Below, one piece after another: positions 34,696 to 44,595 of a DNA stretch of 64,000 bases. Origin of the DNA: an uncultured Actinomycetes bacterium (lineage in GTDB: Bacteria; Actinomycetota; Acidimicrobiia; Acidimicrobiales; Acidimicrobilacustridaceae). The notes beneath the pieces are model-generated. The model made no database searches, had not been told where the DNA came from, and was given only the letters and a program-made list of their open reading frames with translations. The position numbers and the translations under genes were made by a program. How positions within the stretch are numbered: position 1 is the stretch's first letter; every line of letters begins with the position of its first letter. The stretch spans positions 186,001 through 250,000 of the forward strand of contig CALEHQ010000041.1 in NCBI GenBank assembly GCA_937876315.1. The letters are read 5' to 3'.

Positions 34696-36743
34696 ATTTC
34701 GGAACTGCCTCTTCGGCATCGGTCGAACCGTTCTGGGAGATCTGTGCCCAATCAGCATCGGTCCCGAAGCGGAACATCCCCGAGGTTGACGAAACTGATT
34801 GAGACCCTGTCGGCTGCAAGCGCTTTGCACTCCGCTGCTGAGCGAGCAGGGCCTGGAGCTGTTGCACGATCCCAGAAATCTGCGGCGTTGCCATGAGAAT
34901 TGGATCAGACGCGATGTTTCGAATCTCCAGCGGATCTTCCGACGTGTTGTAGATCTCAAGCTGATCCGGAGCAGCATTCAGCTTCAACGTGGTGTTCGCG
35001 CTCTTCGGACCCGGTCGTTGCGTCACGCCACCGACAATGGTCTGCGCGTCACGGCTGTTCGGAGAACTCCAGAAATTCGGGTTGTCGAAATAGCGCGTGT
35101 ACTTCCATCGTTCCATCTCACCCGATGGCCCTGTCGGGAGATTCGCTATGACCGTCTCGAGATGGCACGGCTGAACAACAGACTCGTACATCGTTCCGTT
35201 CCAACCAACTTGTTGCGCGCCGCGCATCGGCTCGTCATCGGTCATGAAGTACTGAGCGTCGTTTGCAATTGAAGATTCAGCTTCAAGATTCAAAAGAAAG
35301 CCCGACAGGTCTCGACCTGGCAGTGGTTGCACCTGCGTGTGAGTCGTCGAAAGCATTGAGATCAGTGCGCTTTGATCAAGACCAGCGAGTCCGAGCATTG
35401 TCGGCAACAAATCGACGTGGCTCGTGAGTGCATCTGTTGACATTCCTGATGAAAACAATTCCGGATTATGGATCACAAAGGGAACTCGCAGCACTTCGTC
35501 GTAGGAAACATGCCACTTCTGATGAAGTCCACCGTGTGATCCGAGAAGATCTCCATGATCAGAGAGATAGATGATGATGGTTTCTCGATAGGTCGTGTTG
35601 TTCGCGGTGAGTGCATCGATAACCGACTTGATGTGCGCATCAACATTCTTCTGCAGCTGGTAATAGAAACGCTGATAATCAGAATTCGTCAGCGTTGGCT
35701 GAAGCGATTTCGGATAGGTCTCGCGATAACTCGCTTGTGCATCAGGCTTCTGCACGAGGTCGTCAGTGAATGTTTGCGCCCATGCAACCGAATCAAATAG
35801 ATCCGTGGGGACGTTCGACCCATTGAGTTGCCCCTGCAGGTTGAGTGCGGTTGATGGATTTGCTTGACCGGCTAGAAGCGCAAGTTGACCCCAAAGCACG
35901 ATGTCATGCGGATTAACAAATGACGCAACTGCCAACCATGGATTCGGTGAATTCAGCAGACTCTGCATCAATTCAACGCTCTGCGCCGCAAAACCATCGT
36001 CACGACCTCCACCGCCTGGTGCGGACGATCCTGAATCCAGCGGGTTGGAACCATGCGGCTCGGGACCGATCCACCCTTGGAATCCAAACTCGTCCAACAT
36101 GTCCGTTTCGAGATAGATGTTCTCTGCTGTCAGGTTCCGAGATCCGTCTGCGTTGTACGAGGGATATGGCTGATGTGTTCCCGGTTTATAAAGATCGGCG
36201 TCGGAAACGTGCCACTTACCTTTCCAATAGGTGTCGTAGCCGCCAGCCCGAAACCAACTTCCCATTGTCGGCACGGTTGTCGGATCTAGCCAATAAAGAT
36301 CTTGTTCAAGAGACGACTTTGCAATGCCAGAGGTTTGCGTCACGCCATGCAGCGATGGGTACTGCCCTGTAAGGAACGACGTACGGCTCGGAGCACAAGC
36401 AGTCGCCATGATGTGGTGGTTACGGAATTGCATTCCGTTCGCTACGAGCTGGTTCTGAGCCGGAAGGTTCGACGCGCGCCAAGAAGCCAGCGACGCCGAT
36501 TCATATGAAACGGGGTATCGCTGCTCATCAACGATGATGACGAGAAAGTTCGGTTGCGCCGTTAGCGGTCCGCGCGGAACAAACGCTGGCGAGACAGCGG
36601 TAGGCGCTGTCGGGCTAGCCCCCAGATGGCGATACTCCGGCAGCCATGGCAGCAGCAGCAACACCAATTGCGCCTGCACCTTTGAGCACTTGCCGACGGG
36701 TGACTATTCCTTCTTGAAAGTGGTCTTCGCCAGACTCCGGCAT
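34685..36743 (-). CDS. Exported sulfatase with Tat signal, apparent frameshift
   Basis: This is a formylglycine sulfatase with catalytic Cys in ATACAPSRTSFLTGQ, metal ligands in IIVDEQR and YLSDHGDLLGSHG, and a His/Lys-containing KGKWHVSD. The long frame (34685-36679) begins with an implausible Leu-rich start, while another frame opens at the ATG 36743 and encodes a twin-arginine signal (TRRQVLKGAGAIGVAAAAM), stopping at 36615. Removing one base from a run of five C (36619-36623) joins the two into one 685-residue protein. Either it is a real disruption, a sequencing indel, or the gene is slippage-dependent. The C-terminus is VPKFTG, shared with the sedolisin at 63529. Confidence 0.8.
36615..36623 (-). 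other. Likely frameshift site in the sulfatase signal region
   Basis: On the coding strand a G5 run is immediately followed by an in-frame TAG of the signal-peptide frame. With four G the reading continues GVSPSGASPTAPT into the mature sulfatase. Homopolymer length error or mutation are both possible. Confidence 0.65.
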
Positions 36744-36929
36744 TTTTTAACCCTTCGCATGATTAAGCAAGGCTACTCGTGCCTCTATCCGGAGCAGCAG
36801 CGTCAGGGTTTCGAATACCCAAGAACATGCGGGCCCAGAAACTGCATAGTCAACGTGGCACTTTCGGCCGGATTGCTCGTGCTCTCTCGCAATGTGGTTC
36901 CCGTGTGAGCCAGGAGCCACCTGCAAACG

Positions 36930-37856
36930 TCAGTCCTGCGGCAGGAAGCTCGTATCGACATGGTCGCGGCCGGCGATTCGAGCAGAGATGAGGTCAATCG
37001 CCACGACGACCACGAATCCGAGGACCATCAATCCAATCGGAACCAACACTGGTCCCTCGATCCATCCGAGTTCTGTGCTGTCCAAACCACTAGGCCACGG
37101 CCAAAGCACGCGGATTGAACCGATCATGAGCCCAATCAATCCCGCCATGACCGTCGGTTCATGTTCCACCAATGCCCAGTGGAGCACCTGAGAAAAGAGA
37201 GCGAGACCGATAACGCAACCAAGCCCGAACACAACAATGATCGCAAGATCGCGATCACTTACTGCGGAGAGCACCGGACCGTACATACCCATCGTGACGA
37301 GAAGAAATGAACCACTGATGCCGGGCAAGATCATGGCGCAGATGGCAATCGCTCCTGCGATAAAGAATGCCCAAAGCGCTGGGTCGGCAACTTGACTGAC
37401 GGTGTCGTCGCTCGTGCCGCCTCGAGCTCCGAGCAACACGAATGTGACGATGGCGACGATCACCATCACCGTCCATCGGCGTACATCACGAACTTCCAAC
37501 AACCCCCAGGCCACCACCACTGATCCGGCAACAAGTCCAAGAAAAAGACCCGCCATCTGCACGGGACTGTTTTCGAGCAGATGCTCAATTACCCCTGACA
37601 GTGTGGCAACGGCAATGAGGACGCCGATGAGCAGCGGTGCGATCAGTCTCCACTCGACAGAAACAAACGAATGACGTGCGCCGCTGAAGTCGAGTTTGAC
37701 GAGACGCCCGAGCACCTTCGCCCCGGCACGCACCGAAGAGATCAGGCGTCGATAGATGCCGAGAACAAGAGCGACTGTTCCGCCCGAGACTCCAGGGACG
37801 ACATCAGCTGCCCCCATGAGAAATCCACGAACAACGTTCCCTAGGAGAGCAAGCAT
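36930..37856 (-). CDS. DUF368 polyprenyl-phosphate transporter family protein
   Basis: This 308-residue polytopic membrane protein has about nine hydrophobic segments. The two repeated signatures of DUF368 are present: GFLMGAADVVPGVSGGTVALVLGIY near the N-terminus and GAIAICAMILPGISGSFLLVTMGMY near residue 180, each forming a re-entrant loop with PG(V/I)SG. Members of this family have been implicated in recycling undecaprenyl phosphate across the membrane (PopT-type). It is a single gene, with 186 bases of non-coding DNA between it and the sulfatase. Confidence 0.88.
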   Translation of the reverse strand: MLALLGNVVRGFLMGAADVVPGVSGGTVALVLGIYRRLISSVRAGAKVLGRLVKLDFSGARHSFVSVEWRLIAPLLIGVLIAVATLSGVIEHLLENSPVQMAGLFLGLVAGSVVVAWGLLEVRDVRRWTVMVIVAIVTFVLLGARGGTSDDTVSQVADPALWAFFIAGAIAICAMILPGISGSFLLVTMGMYGPVLSAVSDRDLAIIVVFGLGCVIGLALFSQVLHWALVEHEPTVMAGLIGLMIGSIRVLWPWPSGLDSTELGWIEGPVLVPIGLMVLGFVVVVAIDLISARIAGRDHVDTSFLPQD

Positions 37857-38003
37857 TCAACGCACCATAGTGAACGTCACCGGGGATGTGGCGACAGCGT
37901 GATCACCGGCGCGCATCAAAGGGAAGCAAACCGTTTGCTCGTCTTCGCTCCTGCGTCAGCGCCACAGAATGCGGTGCTGCGGACCCTCACGACTGGACCC
38001 AAA

Positions 38004-38765
38004 TCAGTGAGCGGTGCTCTCGTCAATGACCGGTTCGCGGAGATGGAGCGGCTCGACATGCTTCTTCTTTCGTCGGGTGCCGATATTGAGAACTTCTACG
38101 AATACCGAGAAGGCCATGGCGGCATAGACGTAGCCCTTGGGAATCTTCTGGCCGAATCCCTCCGCAATCAACATCGTGCCGATGAGAAGTAGGAACGCAA
38201 GCGCGAGCATCTTGACCGACGGATGGGCATTCACGAACGTGTAGATGGCCTTCGAAGCCAAAAGCATCACGAGAACCGACGTCATGATGGCAATGATCAT
38301 GACTCCGACGTAGCTCGTCATGCCGACGGCCGTGATGACCGAGTCGATCGAGAACACCAAATCGAGCAGCAGGACCTGACCGATCACGGCAACGATCGTG
38401 GGCGCGACCTTTGCCGAAGTTGTGCCCTCTTCTCCCTCGAGTTTGTGATGGATCTCCTTCGTGGCCTTATAGATAAGGAAGAGGCCGCCGGCGAGCAAGA
38501 TCAACTCTTTGCCACTGAAGCCCACCGACCCGATGGTGAACAATTCCTTCTTTAGGGTGACCACCCAACCCACCGCCAAAAGCAGGAGTACTCGCATTCC
38601 GCCGGCGGCAAGGAGACCGATCTTTCGGGCCTTGTCCTGCTCCTCAGGCGGGAGCTTGGAAGCGAGAATCGAGATGAAAACGACATTGTCGACACCGAGC
38701 ACGATCTCGAGTGTGAGCAGTGCTGCTAGCGCACTCCATGCGGTGGGGTCAGACATCCAGTCCAT
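38004..38765 (-). CDS. TerC family integral membrane protein
   Basis: This 253-residue membrane protein has about seven hydrophobic segments and the two acidic in-membrane motifs of TerC/Alx proteins, LEIVLGVDNVVFISIL near residue 20 and LLDLVFSIDSVITAVGM in the second half. TerC/Alx proteins are manganese (and related metal) exporters or tellurite-resistance factors, and recent work links some to metalation of secreted proteins. It has a basic/His tail (RRKKKHVEP). It is a single minus-strand gene between DUF368 and the first substrate-binding protein. Confidence 0.9.
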   Translation of the reverse strand: MDWMSDPTAWSALAALLTLEIVLGVDNVVFISILASKLPPEEQDKARKIGLLAAGGMRVLLLLAVGWVVTLKKELFTIGSVGFSGKELILLAGGLFLIYKATKEIHHKLEGEEGTTSAKVAPTIVAVIGQVLLLDLVFSIDSVITAVGMTSYVGVMIIAIMTSVLVMLLASKAIYTFVNAHPSVKMLALAFLLLIGTMLIAEGFGQKIPKGYVYAAMAFSVFVEVLNIGTRRKKKHVEPLHLREPVIDESTAH

Positions 38766-38817
38766 GAGTCAGGAGATTACTGAGGTTCACCACGCACCGT
38801 TGAAAAACATCTCAGCT

Positions 38818-40203
38818 CTACTCAGCCACCCTCGAGATGCGATTACCGTCCAACTTGGCTCGATCGACTGCTGGACCAGTGAGGCTGACGAGATACTTCG
38901 AATTGCATGCCTGGGTTCCGATCGTGGTCGGCAACACCTGCTCAAACTTCGTACCCGAAAGCTTTACAACCATCGAACAATCCCCGGGCTTGTTGCCACC
39001 TGGGTTCGTCGGTGACTGTAAGCCGCCCGCGTCATAACTCGTGACCTTCTGGAGCGCGCTAATCACGCAATCGCTCGAGAGGTTCGACCCACATTCTTTA
39101 ACTCCTTGCGCCCAAAGCAGGAACGCCGCAGTCGCCTGTGCACCAGAGAGACTGGTTGAACCGCCGTTTGCCTTCACAATTTCAACATATTTTGCTGTGG
39201 CCGGGACCTTGTCGGCTTGTTCAAACGGGTAGAACGGCATCTGCACATAGACGTTGTCGGCGTTGCCGTTCGTATTCCACTTTGCAAATGCGCTGTCGTA
39301 GAAATTGGCCTCCTGCAGCCACAGGGGGTCGAAGTCGAGAGTCTTTGCTGCATCAAGAAGATTCTCGAAGTGCGGAGCCGGAGAGCCTGAGAAGTACACA
39401 ATTTCGGCGCCACAGTCCTTCAACCGCTGCACAAACGGCAACCAATTTGCCTCTCCCAGGATGTTGTACGACTGCTCGCAGTCGAGGAAGTTCCAACCAA
39501 CCTGTTCGTAAGCGATGACAGCTTTTTTTGCCAAATCAACAAGAGCGACAAAGTCACCATAAATAATCGCTGCCTTCTTGACCTGCGACGGGAATTGCTC
39601 GGCCATTTGCGCCGCGGCGGAAACGTTGGCGAAGTCAACCGGGTTAGGCGACGGCTGCACCATCAGGGGGCCATTCGAGAACTGTGGTGAAACTGAATAT
39701 GCCGGTACTGACGCCATCTTGCATCCAACACGGATCTGTTCTTGCGCCGAATCAAGCGACCAGCCCTGTCCAACCAGCATGAAATCTTGCGCGCAAGCCT
39801 CGGTCATCACGTTGGCCACATTCATGATTGCTGCATCGCGATAATTGCCAATGATCTGACGGCCGTTGATGCCACCTTGGTCATTGCACCACTTGATCAT
39901 CGCCTTCATTGCGTCAGACATTTCCTTATTCAGACCCGGAGCCGCTGGGTAGCCGGCGTCATCTCCAAAACCAATCGTGATGCTCGTGTCGGTGACGCCC
40001 TGCTGCGTCGCCCCCTTTGCTTCGCCCTTGCCACATGGCGATGCCATTGTTCCGAAGTCTGTCGAAGAAACAATTTTCGATGTCGAGGAAGTGCCGCTTG
40101 ACGTATCAGCGCGACCGCCTCCACAAGCCACAACGAAAAGGCTGGCTAACGCAAGAAAGCCTGCGATGAGAACCAACCGGTGCGAATGCGGACGAACCGA
40201 CAT
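38818..40203 (-). CDS. ABC transporter substrate-binding lipoprotein (branched-chain amino acid type), copy 1
   Basis: This 461-residue type I periplasmic-binding-protein-fold lipoprotein has signal and lipobox FVVAC with Cys at residue 27, then GGGRADTSSG. It is a full two-lobe binding domain: DTSITIGFGDDAGYPAAPGLNKEM, AMIKWCNDQGGINGRQI, and CGAEIVYFSGSP in the second lobe. Two adjacent ATGs are possible (40206 and 40203); AGGGG spacing favours 40203. It is paralogous along its whole length with the genes at 51325 and 52903. No permease or ATPase gene is nearby, so it is an orphan receptor whose ligand is unknown. It borders the repeat-cassette region. Confidence 0.88.
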   Translation of the reverse strand: MSVRPHSHRLVLIAGFLALASLFVVACGGGRADTSSGTSSTSKIVSSTDFGTMASPCGKGEAKGATQQGVTDTSITIGFGDDAGYPAAPGLNKEMSDAMKAMIKWCNDQGGINGRQIIGNYRDAAIMNVANVMTEACAQDFMLVGQGWSLDSAQEQIRVGCKMASVPAYSVSPQFSNGPLMVQPSPNPVDFANVSAAAQMAEQFPSQVKKAAIIYGDFVALVDLAKKAVIAYEQVGWNFLDCEQSYNILGEANWLPFVQRLKDCGAEIVYFSGSPAPHFENLLDAAKTLDFDPLWLQEANFYDSAFAKWNTNGNADNVYVQMPFYPFEQADKVPATAKYVEIVKANGGSTSLSGAQATAAFLLWAQGVKECGSNLSSDCVISALQKVTSYDAGGLQSPTNPGGNKPGDCSMVVKLSGTKFEQVLPTTIGTQACNSKYLVSLTGPAVDRAKLDGNRISRVAE

Positions 40204-40299
40204 CATTTCCCCTCAAGCCATAGCGATGCGCAGTACACGAATTGGAATACCACGGCTTTTCTATCAACTACTAACCGTATCGAAGCCTATCGGGCCGTT

Positions 40300-40485
40300 T
40301 TCGACCGCCCGATACCCCCGAACTCCACTTCCCCAGTGGCTTGCGGGCCATTGCAACGAGTTTCGCGCAAGGTCCCACTCACAACCCGCCCTCGCAGGAC
40401 GTGGGCAAACGTCCCAACCTGAAGGTCAACGTGTCTATATAAATAGATAGTGAAACGTATTTCGGCCAAAAGTGAACCGCTGACC
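40300..40485. repeat. tRNA-flank repeat, copy 1 (left edge of cassette array)
   Basis: The first part (40300-40394) resembles the 5' flank of the tRNA-Arg gene at 50625: CGACCGCCCGATACCCCCGA, then CCCCAGTGGC, GGGCCATTGC, CGAGTTTCGCGC and finally CCCGCCCTCG, i.e. the flank plus the first seven tRNA bases. The second part (40422-40480) is the element-end motif, with AAATAGATAGTGAAACG and TTCGGCCAAAAGTGAA. It is more diverged than copies 3-5. The remaining bases of the 463-base gap (40204-40669) show no gene; the last 20 carry the ribosome site of the D-aminoacylase. Confidence 0.75.
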
Positions 40486-40669
40486 TGTTCAGTTGTTTAT
40501 CCCTGGAGATCTCGGCGGATGGTTGGCCATTGAACGCAGGGACGACTGTGTAGGCAAGGTTTGTCGATGACCTTGCCAAAGGCCGAAACATCAGAGGCGT
40601 TGTCACCCTGCACTACCGCCTAGATTCCCCGGTCAGGACAGGCCCCAAGTCGGTCCACGAGGGGGAACC

Positions 40670-42403
40670 GTGCTTGACCATCGGATCATCGGTGCAACTG
40701 TGGTGGACGGAACCGGCGCGCCAGCAGTTGTGGCCGACATCGGCATTCGCGACGGCCGCATCGTGACGATCGTCGAACCAGGAATGTTGCACGAAGAAGC
40801 GCTCGAAACTTTCGACGCCACCGGCCTAATCGTGAGCCCCGGCTTCGTCGACATGCACACGCATTACGACGCGCAACTTTTCTGGGATCCGTTCGCTGCT
40901 CCATCGAACGTTCACGGCGTTACCTCAGTGATCGGGGGTAACTGCAGTTTCAGCATCGCCCCCGTTAAGCCGCAGGACGCCGACTACATCCGGCGGATGC
41001 TCGCGAAGGTCGAGGGCATGCCGCTCGCCGCTCTCGAACAGGGAGTGCCGTGGTCTTGGTCAACCTTTGGCGAGTACCTCGACGCGCTCGAGGGAACGAT
41101 TGCAGTCAACGCTGGCTTTATGGTCGGCCACAGTGCGCTGCGCCGTTACGTGCTCGGAGCGGAAGCGAATTTCCGAGCTGCAACCCCGAGCGAGCTCGAT
41201 GACATGCGGCGCGCACTTGGTGCTTCGATCGAAGCTGGCGCGCTCGGACTTTCAATGGACTGCTCGTCCTCGCACAGCGACGGCAATGGCGACCCGGTGC
41301 CAGCGAAGGGCGCCGACCGTGAAGAGATCCTCTCGTTATGTGAGGAGACCGGTCAATGGCCCGGCACCACCCTCGAAGGAATCTTCGATGGCGCAAGCGA
41401 CGGGTTCGACGAATCAGAACTCGAACTGCTGCCGGCAATGTCCGTGCGGGCCAACCGACCGCTCAACTGGAACCTGCTTGTTGTTGATACACGCGACCCC
41501 GATCGCGTCGATCGTCATCTTGCAGTATCGAAACGTGCGCGCGAACTCGGCGGTCGCGTCGTTGCGCTCACCATGCCGGTGATCGTTCCGATGAACATGA
41601 GTTTTGGAAATTACTGCGCACTGAATTTGATGCCCGGATGGGGGCCGATTCTCAACGCACCAGTTCCGGCGCGCATCGAAATGCTGCGCGACGAGCCGAC
41701 GAGGCGAATGATGGTTGCCCGAGCCGACAGTGAAGAAGCTGGCATGTTCCGCCGCCTCGCAGGATTCGCTGATTACATCATTGGCGATACGTTCAGCGCT
41801 GCCAACGAGGGACTCGCCGGCCGCAAGGTGCGCGATATCGCTGCCGAGCGTGGTGATGTCGAGCCATTTGACACGCTCATCGACATTGTCATCGCCGACG
41901 ATCTCCGAACGGTGTTGTGGCCAAGTGCCCCCGACGATGATGACGCTCACTGGATTATGCGTCGTGAACTGTGGGATGACCCCGACGTCATTCTCGGCGG
42001 TAGCGATGCGGGTGCGCACCTCGACCGCATGTGTGGCGGTTCTTACCCCACTCGCCTGCTCGCCGATTCGCTTCGGGGACGAAAGTTGTTGAGTCTCGAG
42101 CGCGCCGTGCAGGCGCTTACCGATGTTCCGGCGCGTCATCTCGGGCTGCGCGACCGCGGCCAGGTCAAAGAGGGGTGGATCGCCGATCTTGTGGTGTTTG
42201 ATCCCGCCACCGTCGACACCGCCACACCAACTATCGCGCACGATCTTCCCGGCGGCTCGCCGCGCATGCACGCCGAATCGGTTGGCATCGTGCGCGTCTT
42301 TGTCGGAGGCGTTGTCACCGTTGCTGATGGAGCGTCCACAGGAGCGCGGCCCGGGGCCGTGCTGCGTTCAGGCCGCGACACAGACACTGTCACCGTGCAC
42401 TGA
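40670..42403 (+). CDS. N-acyl-D-amino-acid deacylase family amidohydrolase
   Basis: This 577-residue metal-dependent amidohydrolase of the D-aminoacylase group begins MLDHRIIGATVVDGTG, with the metal motif DMHTHYDAQLFWDP, GVTSVIGGNCSFS, a mid-barrel MVGHSALR, and the late GGSDAGAHLDRMCGGSYPT plus VKEGWIADLVVFDP. The GTG start follows GAGGGGGAACC. It would hydrolyse N-acyl-D-amino acids or a related amide. It is the cargo between repeat copies 1 and 2, has GC-rich codon usage unlike the next cargo gene, and has no partner gene. Another member of the D-amino-acid theme (racemase/DUF1611) lies at 12.8-15.0 kb. Confidence 0.87.
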   Translation: MLDHRIIGATVVDGTGAPAVVADIGIRDGRIVTIVEPGMLHEEALETFDATGLIVSPGFVDMHTHYDAQLFWDPFAAPSNVHGVTSVIGGNCSFSIAPVKPQDADYIRRMLAKVEGMPLAALEQGVPWSWSTFGEYLDALEGTIAVNAGFMVGHSALRRYVLGAEANFRAATPSELDDMRRALGASIEAGALGLSMDCSSSHSDGNGDPVPAKGADREEILSLCEETGQWPGTTLEGIFDGASDGFDESELELLPAMSVRANRPLNWNLLVVDTRDPDRVDRHLAVSKRARELGGRVVALTMPVIVPMNMSFGNYCALNLMPGWGPILNAPVPARIEMLRDEPTRRMMVARADSEEAGMFRRLAGFADYIIGDTFSAANEGLAGRKVRDIAAERGDVEPFDTLIDIVIADDLRTVLWPSAPDDDDAHWIMRRELWDDPDVILGGSDAGAHLDRMCGGSYPTRLLADSLRGRKLLSLERAVQALTDVPARHLGLRDRGQVKEGWIADLVVFDPATVDTATPTIAHDLPGGSPRMHAESVGIVRVFVGGVVTVADGASTGARPGAVLRSGRDTDTVTVH

Positions 42404-42506
42404 AAAGAGTTACTCCAGGAGCACCTTCCGAAGCGAAACTGCGAAGCCAATGCCTCGGCGCGCCTCACTCACCACGTCACGTCCCAAGTCTCGCCATGAC
42501 TTGGTC

Positions 42507-42640
42507 TCACTGAATGTTCAATCGGCCTAGAACCCCCGAACCAGCCTTGCCCCAGTGACTTGCGGACCGTTGCGCCGAGTATCGCGTCGTTAGAGAAATA
42601 GGTAAGGAAACGCGATTCGGCCAAAAGTAAAAGGCGGCCT
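42507..42640. repeat. tRNA-flank repeat, copy 2
   Basis: The flank part reads CACTGAATGTTC, CGGCCTAGAACCCCCGAAC, CCCCAGTGACTTGCGGACC, then GTTGCGCCGAGTATCGCG. The segment that should carry the GCCCTCG core is missing. The element-end motif follows directly (GAGAAATAGGTAAGGAAACG, then TTCGGCCAAAAGTAAAA). So this copy has an internal deletion joining flank to end motif. The rest of the 454-base gap (42404-42857) has no supportable gene. Confidence 0.72.
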
Positions 42641-42857
42641 TCATCGTGCTTCCTTGAGTGCAGGAATTTAGTATGCGACCGATTGAGCGACCTTGAGGAA
42701 TTCACCCGCACTAAGAGCAGTTGCGATGGCAGTCAGCCCCTTCGGACCATGCGGGGATCACCGTCGCCCGTGCGGATGCGGTCCAGAACAAACACCGAGT
42801 CGATCCACAACTGTCTTGGACCCTAGCGAAATTATCTAGGACACATAGGATCCATTC

Positions 42858-44393
42858 ATGGGACTTTCAATCAAGACGGGCACAGCATGGAGCGATGTAT
42901 TTGCTCAGGCTCAAACAATTGCACCAGAAGCTTTCGAATCAGATCGAATTTGTAATCTGGTAAATGGAGACTGGTCGAAAATTGGTGATACGTCGCCTCA
43001 TGCCTCACCGCTGGACGGCACTTTGATTCCTGGACCACCTCTTTTAACGGGTGAGCAGGCATTTGATGCGATGTCTGGCGCCTTGCGACAAGACAAAGAA
43101 TGGTCAAAAGTTTCTTTGGATGAACGCAAGAGTCGAGTTGCTGAGGCCCTTCGTTTGCTGCGCGAAGTTCGCGACACCGTTGCTCTTTTTTTGGTGTGGG
43201 AGATCGGAAAGCCATGGAGTACGGCATGTGCAGACGTAGACCGTTGTATCGATGGTGTGGAGTGGTATCTGACTCAAATCGATCGCCAGATGGAAAGTCG
43301 AACTCCCCTTAATGGCCCTGTGTCAAACATTGCATCGTGGAACTATCCCTTGAGCGTCTTGGTGCATGCAGAGCTTGTCCAAATGCTTGCGGGAAACGCA
43401 GTCATTGCGAAGACACCGACGCAAGGTGGGTTTCACGCTCTAACACTTGCTCATGTGTGTATGGCTCGTGCAGGTCTGCCAGTCACTCTTGTATCTGGTT
43501 CGGGTGCTGCTCTCAGCGACGCCCTGATTTCATCTCCAGAGCTTGGAGCTCTTGCGTTTGTTGGGGGGCGGTCAAATGGTCGCAAGGTAGCGACCACACT
43601 TGCCGACTTTCGTAAACGTCACATTCTTGAGCAAGAAGGTTTGAACGCGTGGGGCATTTGGAACTATTCGCAATGGGATGATCTTGCTGGCCATTTGAAA
43701 AAAGGCTTTGAATACGCCAAGCAGCGGTGCACCGCCTATCCGCGCTATGTCATCCAGCGAGATCTTTTACCTGCATTTCTGGAGATGTACTTTCCGGTAG
43801 TCAATTCCTTGAGTTTTGGGCATCCATGTGCTGTTGAAAATGACAGTGATCCGCTACCAGAACTCAGCTTCGGTCCGGTTATACAGCGCTCAAAGGCAGA
43901 GTCCTTGCGCTCGCTCTTTGACGAGGCTGTTAGGACTGGTGGAATTCCACTTTTGCGAGATCATGTCGAACGCGGTCGTTTCATCGACGGTCAGGACACG
44001 TCTGCTTACGTTGCTCCGGCATGTGTTCTGTCTCCGCCATCTGGTTGGGCGTTGCATCACTCAGAGCCTTTTGGTCCTCTCGACTCAATCGTGGTTGTGG
44101 ATACCGAGGCCGAACTGATCGCAGCAATGAATGCATCAAACGGATCACTTGTTGCGTCACTCGCCACAGATGACCTCAATTTTGCAGAGCGTATTAAGGA
44201 AGATATTCAGGCTTTCAAAGTGGGAATAAACAAACCTCGGTCGCGCGGGGATCGTGAAGAAGTCTTTGGTGGTCGAGGTAGTTCATGGAAGGGTGCATTC
44301 GTTGGAGGTGACTTGCTTGTTGACGCGGTCACGCAAGGAGAACGCCCGTTATATGGCAATTTCCCTGAAGGTTCTCGCTACCCGCAGACGTAA
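42858..44393 (+). CDS. Divergent aldehyde dehydrogenase family protein
   Basis: This 511-residue ALDH-fold protein has an NAD-domain segment SNIASWNYPLSVL, AGNAVIAKTPTQGGFHALTLAHV, a Glu region HILEQEGLNAWGIW (LELGG in classic enzymes), the catalytic Cys in YAKQRCTAYPR, and SEPFGPLDSIVVV near the C-terminus. The nucleotide and Cys motifs are altered, so it is a divergent member, perhaps acting on an acyl-phosphate or unusual aldehyde. Its third codon positions are visibly richer in T/A than neighbouring genes, a sign of different origin. It is the cargo between repeat copies 2 and 2b. Confidence 0.82.
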   Translation: MGLSIKTGTAWSDVFAQAQTIAPEAFESDRICNLVNGDWSKIGDTSPHASPLDGTLIPGPPLLTGEQAFDAMSGALRQDKEWSKVSLDERKSRVAEALRLLREVRDTVALFLVWEIGKPWSTACADVDRCIDGVEWYLTQIDRQMESRTPLNGPVSNIASWNYPLSVLVHAELVQMLAGNAVIAKTPTQGGFHALTLAHVCMARAGLPVTLVSGSGAALSDALISSPELGALAFVGGRSNGRKVATTLADFRKRHILEQEGLNAWGIWNYSQWDDLAGHLKKGFEYAKQRCTAYPRYVIQRDLLPAFLEMYFPVVNSLSFGHPCAVENDSDPLPELSFGPVIQRSKAESLRSLFDEAVRTGGIPLLRDHVERGRFIDGQDTSAYVAPACVLSPPSGWALHHSEPFGPLDSIVVVDTEAELIAAMNASNGSLVASLATDDLNFAERIKEDIQAFKVGINKPRSRGDREEVFGGRGSSWKGAFVGGDLLVDAVTQGERPLYGNFPEGSRYPQT

Positions 44394-44419
44394 CGAACGG
44401 TCTCGCACTTGGAGAGGTC

Positions 44420-44482
44420 AGAAACCTTTCGTGGCCTGAACCCCGATTGGTGTCCAGGGCCCAGTGGGCCATTGCTCGGAGG
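44420..44482. repeat. Degenerate tRNA-flank repeat, copy 2b
   Basis: CCTTTCGTGGCCTGAACCCCGA aligns with CTTTCGACCGGCCTCAAACCCCCGA of the tRNA-proximal copy, followed by CCCAGTGGGCCATTGCTCGGAG. No core or element-end motif remains. It splits the aldehyde dehydrogenase from the GNAT-AAA gene, suggesting that they arrived separately. Confidence 0.5.
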
Positions 44483-44595
44483 TCCATTCGTGAAGTTGGG
44501 GAGGAATCGAACTCCAGCGAGCCGCGACCTGGCATCGATATCCGCTGATGTGGTCTGGCATTCAAGGAAAGGTGTGACGCAGTGTTGATTTCCAT

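Noticed and set aside
41414-42271. 285-residue open frame on the minus strand
   Set aside because: Antisense shadow of the D-aminoacylase gene.
44500-44535. tRNA T-arm-like sequence on the minus strand (GAGTTCGATTCCT), also near 12750-12770
   Set aside because: Only the T-loop-like piece matches; no acceptor, D or anticodon arms can be drawn, so no tRNA gene is called. It may be chance or an old remnant.
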